From CAYOOT01 sp964405665 (GTDB lineage: Bacteria > Bdellovibrionota_C > UBA2361 > SZUA-149 > CAZDWZ01): a stretch of DNA of 20,854 nucleotides. Positions within the stretch are counted from its first letter, which is position 1. Each line of letters starts with the position of its first letter. Position numbers and translations under genes: made by a program. The stretch lies in NCBI GenBank assembly GCA_964405665.1, contig CAYOOT010000045.1:1-20854 (forward strand), given 5' to 3'. Below the pieces are notes generated by a model, which had not been told where the DNA came from, did no database searches, and saw only the letters and a program-made list of their open reading frames with translations. Positions 7,793 through 18,100 of the stretch are shown here, one piece after another.

Positions 7793-9478
7793 TTGCCAAA
7801 CATTAATAAACAAGTTTTCAAAAGGTTTCTTCGGTTAATAAAACCATTTTTCTTCTCAGAAGTGAAATGGTATGCGCGCGGACTTTTTCTGGTTTTAATA
7901 CTTTTTGCCTTATCCATTGCCGGAATTAATTTTGGATTAAATTATCTCTATAGCTATTGGTGGACAGCACTTTCTTTGCGCGAACAGGATATATTTTTTA
8001 AACAATTGGCAATTTATCTTGTTGCGCTGGCCTGTGCCACGCCGGTTTCAGTTTTATATAAATATACCGAGGATCGTTTGTCTTTGCTTTGGCGGAAATG
8101 GCTCAGCAGAAGAATTATTCATAAATATTTTTCCAATCTTGCTTTTTATAAGCTTCTTTATAACGAGAGTATTGATAATCCCGACCAACGTATCGAAGAA
8201 GACGTCAGATTCTTTGTTCAAAACAGTCTTTCGCTATTTCTTATTTTTTTAAATTCTGTTTTGGCACTAATTTCATTTACTTGGATCCTTTGGTCGATTT
8301 CCATTAATTTAATTATTGGGGTGCTTGTCTATGCTTTGGTCGGAACTCTAATTACTTTTATCATTGGAAGATCTTTAATTGGACTTAATTTCGCACAATT
8401 AAAAAAAGAAGCCGATTTTCGTTATAAACTTGTAAATATTCGCGATCATGCTGAATCAATTGCTTTTTATCGCGGTGGGAAAAAAGAACAAGTCCGGGTT
8501 CGCCAAAGATTGAAAAAAGCATTGGATAATTTTTTGCAAATTGTTAATGTGAGCAGAAATATCAGCTTTTTCGTTACATTTTACAATAATTTTAAACCGG
8601 TATTGCCGATTATCATTGTTGCTCCTTTGCTTTTTGATCGCAATAATAATTTTGAATTTGGTAAAGTTCCCCAAGCGGCAGACGCTTTTATTCGTGTAGT
8701 GGAAGCACTCTCTATTCTAATCCAAAATTTCGCAACAATTAGTAGCCTTACGGCTGTTGTAACTCGTTTGGGATCTTTTATCGAGGTCCTGGATGAAGAA
8801 CAACAACAAGCAAGATCGACAAGCGGTATTCAAGTGGAGACAGGACAAGAAGTATCTTTTCAAGATGTAACAATTTACACTCCAAAAAGTAGGCAGCTTT
8901 TAGTAAAAGATCTTAATTTTAAATTATCTCCAGCAGGCTTATTGATCACAGGCGCCAGTGGCAATGGTAAGACTTCGGTCTTTAGAGCGCTTGCGGGGCT
9001 TTGGAATTCCGGAAGTGGAAAAATAATTCGTCCGGAATTGGAGAAGATTTTATTTTTACCGCAACGTCCTTACTTGGTCTTGGGATCTTTGAGAAATCAG
9101 CTTTTGTATACGATTCAAAACCCTGGTCATATTAGCGATAAAGAAATGATTAATATTTTATACCAAGTCGGCTTTAAGACTTTATTGCAAAGAGTTTCCG
9201 GTTTAGATGCCTATGCCAATTGGAATTCTCTTTTATCCGCCGGAGAACAACAGCAATTAGCTTTTGCCCGCTTACTTCTTACTTCGCCTCAATATGCTTT
9301 CCTTGATGAAGCAACCACAGCTGTTGATGCCGCAACAGAGAAAAGACTGTATCAACTTTTAAAAGAAAAAAACATATCTTTTGTCAGTATCGGAGATCCG
9401 AATAGATTAGCTCAATTCCACCAGGATATTTTGGAACTTAAGGGCAATGGTGAATGGTCAATGGAGGTTGCTAAATAA
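7793..9478 (+). CDS. SbmA/YddA-like ABC transporter, permease-ATPase fusion with altered H-loop
   Basis: This 561-residue protein belongs to the ABC group with a membrane domain of the ABC_membrane_2/SbmA-BacA type, as in E. coli YddA and eukaryotic ABCD proteins. The membrane domain covers about residues 25-330, with helices near 29-48, 68-88, 145-168 and 171-192, and the family motif NPDQRIEEDVRFF (129-141). The ATPase domain covers about 345-550: Walker A GASGNGKTS (387-395), Q-loop PQRPY (Gln424), signature LSAGEQQQ (481-488) and Walker B YAFLDE (501-506). The H-loop, usually SVGHR in relatives, reads SIGDP, so Asp535 stands where the switch histidine is expected. Relatives of this group carry peptides, cobalamin or very-long-chain acyl-CoA. 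The start is TTG 7793 because AAGGA lies 7 bases upstream. It heads the operon with the HEAT protein and the glucan synthase. Substrate unknown. Confidence 0.85.
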   Translation: MPNINKQVFKRFLRLIKPFFFSEVKWYARGLFLVLILFALSIAGINFGLNYLYSYWWTALSLREQDIFFKQLAIYLVALACATPVSVLYKYTEDRLSLLWRKWLSRRIIHKYFSNLAFYKLLYNESIDNPDQRIEEDVRFFVQNSLSLFLIFLNSVLALISFTWILWSISINLIIGVLVYALVGTLITFIIGRSLIGLNFAQLKKEADFRYKLVNIRDHAESIAFYRGGKKEQVRVRQRLKKALDNFLQIVNVSRNISFFVTFYNNFKPVLPIIIVAPLLFDRNNNFEFGKVPQAADAFIRVVEALSILIQNFATISSLTAVVTRLGSFIEVLDEEQQQARSTSGIQVETGQEVSFQDVTIYTPKSRQLLVKDLNFKLSPAGLLITGASGNGKTSVFRALAGLWNSGSGKIIRPELEKILFLPQRPYLVLGSLRNQLLYTIQNPGHISDKEMINILYQVGFKTLLQRVSGLDAYANWNSLLSAGEQQQLAFARLLLTSPQYAFLDEATTAVDAATEKRLYQLLKEKNISFVSIGDPNRLAQFHQDILELKGNGEWSMEVAK

Positions 9479-9480
9479 AT

Positions 9481-12107
9481 ATGCAGCACTATTTAAACCT
9501 CATTGCAAAACTAAGCANNNNNNNNNNNNNNNNNNNNNNNNNNNNNNNNNNNNNNNNNNNNNNNNNNNNNNNNNNNNNNNNNNNNNNNNNNNNNNNNNNN
9601 NNNNNNNNNNNNNNNNNCCATTTGCGGTTGATAATTTACATGCTGCTAATTTTTGGAGAATTTTTGATCCGACAAAAGAAGTAGAAGTAAAAGCTTGCGC
9701 TTTAAAATTATTAGTCCAAGCCAAACCATTTTCTTTGTCAGTCATTACGGATGTCATTCAATTTTCTGAAGATGAAAGTATCAATCGTGAATTACGAGAA
9801 AGTGCCACCCAAGCAGTTTGGGATATTGTTCTTTCTGCAAAAAAAACTCCCGCTTATCAAATTACGCCAGAAGTAATTAATTTATTATTGGGGCGTTTGG
9901 GGAAAGATGATTCTTCATACTTTGTGGCCAATGTTTTATTGGAATTTTACGAAAGTTCTTGGCCTTTTGTGCTGGAACAAGTTCAAAGTAACGATCCGCT
10001 AAGAGAGCAGGTTATTTTAGATCTGCTTGGTCGGATGGTGAACCAAGTCAATGATCTTAGTCTGCTTTATGGAATGTTGGAGTATGGCGATGATGATTTA
10101 AAAGTTAAAGTTGTCAATTTGCTTTTTTCGGCGATTCGGACAAAGCCCTCAGCTTTTGCAGTTTTGTTAAATCACTTCCCAACATTTTCTCCGCAAGCAA
10201 AAGAAGTTTTCTTCAAAAATCTGCAAAAAATTCTTTCCGAAGAAAGTTTTCGCCAGATAGAGGAAATATCCACAACGGAGCTATCTGACCAAGATTTTAT
10301 TTATTTGTTTAAGGAATTTTTCAAACCCAGAGCTCTTGCTTCGGAAATGCGCCACAATGAAATTGCCGATAGTCTATTTTTGAACTGGATCAAAACAACT
10401 CCCGGAAAAATACTTTTATTGGCAAAAATATTTCCTCTGGGCGAAACTTCGATTGATCAGCGAATTATTCGTTATTTGGGATATTACCCCGGTTCAGATA
10501 ATCTGATTAAAAAAATACTTTTGGAGGAGGTCTATAACGGTTCTTTCGAACGACAGATGTTGGCTATTTATTCTTTGGGACAACAATCCAGTGATGCCGA
10601 AGAGAAATTAAGTGTGTTTTTGAAACTTTTGAAAAAAATATTTTCTGAAAAAGATTTTTATCAGAAGGAACAAATTATTTTAACTGTTGCCCAAAGTATT
10701 TTGCGGTTTCCGACAAATAGCATTAGCTTGCAAAGATTGGAGCCCTATTTTATTCAAGCACTCTCTTTTGAGGGGATTTCCGGTAAAGAAAGTATTGTGG
10801 GCAGTCTGAATTTTGAGCAGGCATTGAGTGTGGCCCTTAATTATTTAGGCATTGAAATCGTTCCAGATGTCTTGAAACATCTCAAAAAAGAAAGCACAAC
10901 GGCAAAAATACGCAGTTTGAGATTTTTAAAAAAATATCTTTCTGCAAACTACTTGACAACAAAATCGATAGTTTATTTATTAAATGATCCGGATCGAAGA
11001 GTAAGAGAGGAAGCAATCGGTGCGTTGAGTGTTGCTGATTTACGGATTGCCGGAGATTTAAAAAAGGCCGCTTCTAACTTTAATCTCGATGGAAGAAATG
11101 CCGCTTGGGAAACATTATTAAATTTAGAAATTAAGGATCCCCAAGTTCAAAAAAATTATCGTGATTTATTTTACACTCAAAGTTGTGAAAATAAATTAAA
11201 TTTGGTTTCTCGACTGATTAAGAACGATATTCAGAATAAGATCGATTTGCAATTGCCAGTATTGGATTGTTTTTTGCAGAAAGTGAATGTTTCCGATCAG
11301 GATTTTTTAGTGATTAGAGAATTAAGTCCACTTGTGGAAGTTTCCAAAACAAAGATTTTAACGGAACTGAAAGAAAAAAAATTGGATTTAAGTTTTTTAT
11401 TTAATATTTTAAAATATTCACAGCTTTTAGGTTTCAATGATGCAGATTTGTTTTCCTCCTGGAGTTTGATTTTAGAAAATGGTGATCTCACACTAAAGAA
11501 AGAAGCCTTGGACTATTTGATTAACAAGCGCATATTCAATGAAACTATAATAAAATTTTTAAAGTCTTCTTTTGATAATTCTAAAGAAGATTTTTTTGTT
11601 AGGACAAAAGCAGCTTTTTACTTGCTAAGTTTTACTCCAGACAAAGAAGAATATCAGCAGTATTTTCAAAGGGAACTTTTAAAAGAAAAATATCAATGGG
11701 TTTTGGCTGCAATTTCTGAGTTTAACTTATCTGAAATAGTAGAATTGTTAAAAATAACTTTGAAGAATTGTCCTGCTCAAAGAAAAGCCAGTATTCTGCA
11801 AACCCTGGGGAATTTTGGGGAAAAAGCCAGTGGTGCTACAGAAATATTTTTGTATTATATTAAAGATAAAAACGAGCTAATAAGCTACCAATCTACTCTG
11901 GCATTGCTTAAAGTTAATCCTTTGAATAATGCTTTGGCTGCAGCACTTAAAAAACAAATGCTTGGTCGCTATGCTTCTCAAATACTGTTGGAAAAAAATA
12001 TTCCTTCTGCAGCCAGTGTTGTTTTAGAAAAAGTTAAGGAAGAAGCCCAAACAATTGTAGAGATAGAAATATCCAGTAGTTTGTTGAAGAAAATAATGGA
12101 AAAATAA
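9481..12107 (+). CDS. Large HEAT-repeat protein, interrupted by an assembly gap
   Basis: This is an alpha-helical repeat protein with about 829 residues visible after the gap. Helix-turn-helix units repeat every 35-45 residues. A classic HEAT unit, with DPDRRVREEAIGAL, lies near 10984-11030, and others lie near 9665-9830, 10005-10150 and 11860-11990. Such solenoids usually bind proteins; I see no catalytic motif. After the gap there is no membrane segment. The likely start is ATG 9481 (MQHYLNLIAKLS), 2 bases after the ABC stop, with GGAGG (9463-9467) 13 bases upstream. The N-terminus lies in the gap, so a signal peptide, anchor or extra domain may be missing. From ATG 9481 the drawn gap puts the two sides in different frames, so its real length is probably not 100. 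The stop overlaps the next start as TAATG. I do not recognise a named family; a role in assembling or regulating the synthase or ABC protein is only inferred from position. Confidence 0.75.
9518..9617. other. Assembly gap of exactly 100 N
   Basis: Exactly 100 unknown bases lie near the start of the HEAT-repeat gene. This is a common placeholder for a scaffold gap of unknown size. If ATG 9481 is the true start, the real length must leave remainder 2 on division by 3, which 100 does not. Confidence 0.97.
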
Positions 12108-15100
12108 TGCTCTTGCTTTTAAAATCAGCAAAAATAAAAAATGGCTTGGACAAGCCCTTCCGAGGAGAGATTCTATCTAAAGATCTTTTGGCGATTCGGG
12201 CGATTGAATTGGCGCAGTTTCATTCACAAACTCAAGTTATTTCCCGAGGAGCAAAACTTCGGCAAAGATTTAAAGAAAATTGTAAAATTCTCAATGAAGC
12301 ATATTTCAGTTTTGCCGAAGCGGCAAAAAATAAAGAATTCCTAGCTGCCGGTGCGGAATGGTTGTTGGATAATTTTCATGTTATTGACGAACAGGTCAGA
12401 GACATTCGAAGAGATTTGCCTCGAGGATATTATCAAGCTTTGCCGAAATTAAGTTCTGGTGCTTGGAAAGGTTATCCCAGGGTTTATCAAATTGTTTGTG
12501 ATTTTATTTCACACTCTGATGCCGTGGTAGATCCTGAAGCCCTAACAACATTCCTTAATGCTTATCAATCAAAAACAGTTTTAAATATTGGGGAAATCTG
12601 GGCGATCCCGATTATGCTGCGTTTGGCTTTGGTCGAGAATTTGCGTCGATTGGCCGAGGCAGGGATAATGCATTGCGAGCAGCGGCGTTGTGCCGAGCAG
12701 ATTTGTAAAGAAATCATTGATGTGCCCAGTGTCGTTGGTGCGGAAATGTTAATGAACCTTGTCAATAAGGTTAATGCCAATCCCAAGGTAATGGAATATG
12801 GCGCGACGCATTTTGCCAGAAGACTGCGCAATAAAGGAGCAGCGGCGAAATTAAGTTTACAATGGCTCAATGAACAATTAATTGAAAAAGGAATTGAATA
12901 TAACGAAATAAGTCGCCATGAACAGCAAGATCAAGCAGCGGACCAATTGTCAGTTGGTAATTCTGTTACCGCTTTAAAAACTATCGGTGGATATAATTGG
13001 AGAAGTTGGTTTGAGCATGTTAGTCCTGTTGATGAAATTTTGAACCGGGATCCAGCAGTTATTTATCCGCTTTCTGATTTTGAAACTCATGACCTTTACC
13101 GCCATAGAATTGAACAACTTGCTCGCTTATCCAGCAAATCGGAAGTGGAAGTGGCGCGACAATTGGTTGAATATTGCAGCAAGATTAAAGAAGAAACTCC
13201 AGATTCCACGGATTTGCGTTATCAACATGTGGGATATTATTTAATTGATCAAGGACTTTGGGAATTTGAAAGATATTTGGGTTTACAAAGAACTCTTCGC
13301 TACAGGATTAGAAAAAAGTTAGCACAAAATGTTAATAAGCTTTATTTCGGTTTTTTATCCGCAATAGTTTTCAGCGGAATGACTTTGGCGATTATTTATA
13401 GTCAACAGAATCAAGCTCATTTGCTTTGGTATTTGATTTTAATATTGGTTTTTATTTTTCCTTTAAGTGAGTTTGCAATTCATTTTACTGATTGGATTGT
13501 AACAAAATTAATTACTCCTAAACCTTTGCCCAAGCTTGACTTTGAACAAGAAATTCCTGCCAATGCCGCTACAGTAGTAGTAGTCCAAGCAATTATTGAA
13601 GATCGTGAATCTTTAGAAAGGATCGTTGAGAATTTGGAAATTCGTTCCATTGGCAATCAGGATAAGAATATTTATTTTGGAATATTGGCGGATTTAGTCG
13701 ATGCCGATACAGAAACTTTAGCCGGTGATTTGGGAATTCTTAATCGCGCAAAAGAATTAGTAAATGATTTAAATGAAAGGTATTTCCCCGATTTGCCCGG
13801 GCATTTTTTTATTTTATTTCGTAGAAGACTTTGGAACTCCTCGGAAAATAAATTCATGGGCTGGGAGAGAAAACGCGGCAAAATAATGGAGTTCAATCAT
13901 TTGTTGCGGGGAAATAAAGAAACTTCTTTTGCACATTTTTTTGGTTCTATTGCTGAGTTAGCAAAAGTTAATTATGTCATTACTCTTGATAGCGACACGC
14001 ATCTTCCTCCCGGGGTAGCCCGAAAGTTAATCGGGACAATTGACCATCCTTTAAACCGCGCGGTATTTTCTTCAGAAACAAATAAGGTTATTCGCGGCTT
14101 CGCAATAATTCAGCCCCGTGTGGGGATTACTCTGGGTAGTGCCAATAGCTCTCGTTTTGCGCAAATTTTCTCCGGACACACCGGTTTGGATCCTTATACC
14201 CGGACAGTCTCCAATGTTTACCAGGATCTTTTCGGTGAAGGATCTTACATCGGTAAAGGAATTTATCACGTAGATAACTTTGAAAAAGCTTTAGCCCAGC
14301 GGTTCCCGGAAAATGCTTTACTGAGTCATGATTTAATTGAATGTTTATTCGCCCGTTGTGGGTTAGCCTCGGATATTGAAGTATATGATGATTTTCCTCA
14401 ACGCTACCATGCCCAAGCAAGAAGACAACATCGCTGGATTCGAGGAGATTGGCAATTGCTGCCTTGGCTGGGTCGAAAAATTCCTGATGCCCGTGGAGAA
14501 AAGTATCCCAGTCCTTTTAATCTTCTAGGTTATTGGAAACTGCTGGATAATTTGAGAAGAAGTTTAGTTGCTCCGATGTTGTTTCTCTCTTTGATTCTGC
14601 TGACTTGTTTCGCTCCGGGGGATGTAAGGGTTTGGTTCAATGGCTTGATCTTTATTTTACTTTTTCCGGTAATTATAGTTTTTTGGAGACTGCTTTTTGA
14701 TTGGCCGATCGGCTATTCGATTTCTTCTTTTCTTTATTCGATCATCACAGATTTTAAAAAGAATTTTTATTTGGTTTTTTACAGTATTGTATTTTTACCT
14801 CATCAAGCTGCGACTTCTCTTAGTGCAATTGCTATTACCTTATATCGTCTATTCATCGGCAAAAAATCTTTTCTAGAATGGGAAACAGCCCAGGCCGCTG
14901 AAAAGCGTCTCAGTAGTTCACTCGGAGATTTTGTCAAATCGATGAAGCAAGCTTATTATCTGCTGATTCCTCTGACCATTTTTAATATTTATTATGCCCA
15001 GGAAAAAACTTTATATTTATTGGGACTCTATCTCTTTTGGTATTTGTCGCCTATTTTTTCTTGGCAAGTAAGTAAAAGTGAAAAATCAAAGCAGCAAGAA

Positions 15101-18100
15101 CTCTCCGCTGAAGAGAAAGAATATATTCGAGGTGTGGCTTATTCCACCTGGAAGTATTTCGATCGCTACTTAAAACCGGAATATAATTTTTTAATTCCTG
15201 ATAATTTGCAAATTGTCCCCCAAGAATTCGTGGCAGAGAGAACCTCGCCGACAAACATTTCACTTTCAATGCTGAGTGTAGTTTCAGCCTATGATTTAGG
15301 GTTTACACCGCTTTTGGATGTGATCACAAAATTAAAAGAAATATTTTTTACAGTTTCCAAGATGGAGAAACATCATGGTCATTTGCTTAATTGGTATTCG
15401 ATCGGCGATTTGTCGCCTTTGAATCCGCGCTATATTTCTACGGTTGATAATGGAAATTTTATTGGCCACGTAATGGCCGTTCGCCAAGCTTTATTGATCT
15501 TTCCTTTTCAACAAATTATTTCCGGGAGGCATATTCGGCATCTTACTTCCCTTTTAAAAGAGACAAAGCTTCTTTCTGCAGAGAAGCTCGATTGTTTTAT
15601 TCCTTTTTCTTTAGGTGTAAAAAATCTTCAAGAGTTGCATGATTATCTTCATTTTATAGCGAAACTTAAAAATGAAGAATTAAATCAAAGATTACCAAAA
15701 GACATTGAAAGTCTTCTTGATCAGCATTTAGTTGTTTATCAGTTAGTATCTTGGGTAAATGAAATTGGATTTTTAAAATCTTTAGGTGAAAGAAAGTTAC
15801 TTCCGAAGAAATTTATCAATATCAAACAAATTCTTTCGGGGAGAGTTTCTACCATTTCTTTGCTTTCAAAGTTAGTTAATCGTCTGGATAAGCTGGAAAA
15901 AGTAATTGATATTTCTCAGCTAAACGAAGAGGAGAAAAAACAATTCGAGTCTTTAGTCGTGCACTTAAAAACAGCACAAAGCTTTATTGCTCAATATGAA
16001 ACCGATACGAAGTATATTTTTGAGCAAATTGAAATTCTGATCAAAACGACAGATTTTAAATTTTTATTTGATCAACAAAAAAAGCTTTTTACAATCGGAT
16101 ATAATGTTGACAATGGTGCCAGAGACAATAGTTTTTATGATTTGCTGGCCTCGGAAGCAAGATTGGCAAGTTTCATTGCCATTGCTAAAGGTGATGTGCC
16201 GCAAAGTCATTGGTTCTTATTGGGACGCAGTTTGACTGATTCCCCCGGCGGTAAATCTTTGATTTCTTGGAGCGGTACGATGTTTGAGTACTTGATGCCG
16301 CTATTGGTCACAAAAAGTTATAATGAGACTTTGCTTTCGGGAACTTATCAAGCAGTGGTCAAAGCGCAAATTGCTTATGGCCGCAGAAGAGGAGTGCCTT
16401 GGGGGATTTCCGAATCCGCATATAGCGGAGTAGATTTTCATAAGACCTATCAATACAAAGCTTTTGGTATCCCCGGACTTGGTTTGAAGCGAGGACTGGT
16501 TGAAGATCTAGTAATTTCTCCCTATTCAACAGCGATGGCCATGGTCATTGAGCCCAGAGAAGCTTATAATAATTTGCAAAGATTGGAAGAGTCCGGTGTG
16601 CGAGGAGAATATGGTTTTTATGAAGCTGTTGATTACACTCCTGAGCGTTTAGGAGCAGATGAGAAATTTCATATTGTAAAATCATTTCTTGCTCACCATC
16701 AGGGAATGAGTTTGATTTCCATTAATAATCTTTTAAATAATAATATTTTCCAAAAACGTTTCCATTCTCATCCGATGGTACGGGCTTGTGAATTGTTATT
16801 CCAAGAACGTTTTCCCACAAGAATTCCTGTAATCCAACCGCACCAGGCCGAAACTTTATCTCTTAAAGAAATAGAATCAGAACTTAAAGTTGAATCTACC
16901 GAGTATATCCGCAATTTGCATACCTCTTATCCGGTTACCAGACTAATCTCTAATGGAAAACTATCTTTAATTATTGATCAAGTGGGAAGCGGACACACTT
17001 TTTATAAAGGCGATATTTGCTTGAATCGCTGGCGAGAAAATGGCTTGTTAAATAATTATGGTATTTATGTCTACATTAAGGATCTACACTCAAAAAAATT
17101 ATGGTCAGCAACTTATCATCCCACAAAAGTAGAGCCCGATTCTTACGAAGCAATCTATAGTCTGGATAAAGTAGAATTTAAGCGCCGAGATAATGATTTA
17201 ATGTTGCATACGGAACTGACAATTTCACCAGAAGATGATGTTGAAGTAAGAAGAATTTCGATTACGAATTTGTCGCCAAAATTAAGGGAACTGGAAGTTT
17301 CTAGTTTTGCCGAAGTTGCTTTGGCGCCGGCAAGGGCCGATCTGGCACATCCTGCTTTTTCCAAAATGTTTGTCCGCACGGAATATCTTGAAGATTCTTC
17401 TGCATTAGTTTTTACCCGACTTCCTCGAAGTGAGCATGATAACGAACAATTTATGATGCACATGGTAACTCTTCCCGTGGTCTGGGCACCGACTGAATAT
17501 GAAACTGCCAGAGAAAAATTTATCGGTCGCGGGCATGGTCCGGCCAACCCTTTGGCTTTGTTAAAAAATGAGCCTTTAAGCGGCAGTGTAGGAACAGTAT
17601 TAGATCCAATTTTTGCTTTAAAAAATAAAGTAGAAGTATTACCCGGAGAAACAATCGTTCTTTCTTTTGTTACCGGAATCGCCGATACCAAAGATTCGCT
17701 CTTTCATTTGATTAGGAAATATAGAGAAACTCAATCAGTCACTCGTGCTTTTGAATTGGCCTGGACTCATAGCGATGTGGAAATCAGACATCAACATATT
17801 ACACGGGCCAATGTGCATAACTTTCAAAGATTAGCCAATGCTTTGATTTTTAATATTGAGAAATTAAGAGCCCCCAGCGAACTCACTAAACGTTCCAAAC
17901 TTTCTCAATCGGGCCTATGGCGCTTTGGGGTTTCCGGAGATGAACCAATTGTCTTGCTGATAATTAACGAACGAGATCAACTCAAGCTTTGTGAGGAACT
18001 TCTTTTTGCTCATGAGTACTTGAGAATGAGGGGTTTGCGTTTTGATTTGGTAATTTTAAATGAATTTCAAAGTGGATATTTGCAGGAACTGCAGCAGGAC

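Noticed and set aside
9447..9517. ATG 9447 as the start of the HEAT-repeat protein
   Set aside because: It lies inside the ABC gene and matches the downstream frame only if the gap is truly 100 bases, a standard placeholder length.
17155..17691. A 178-codon open frame on the minus strand inside the synthase gene
   Set aside because: It lies wholly antisense to a well-conserved GH94-type domain, has no ribosome-binding site or recognisable motif and reads like a complement of the real gene. The same applies to antisense frames at 18287-18703 and 14127-14420.
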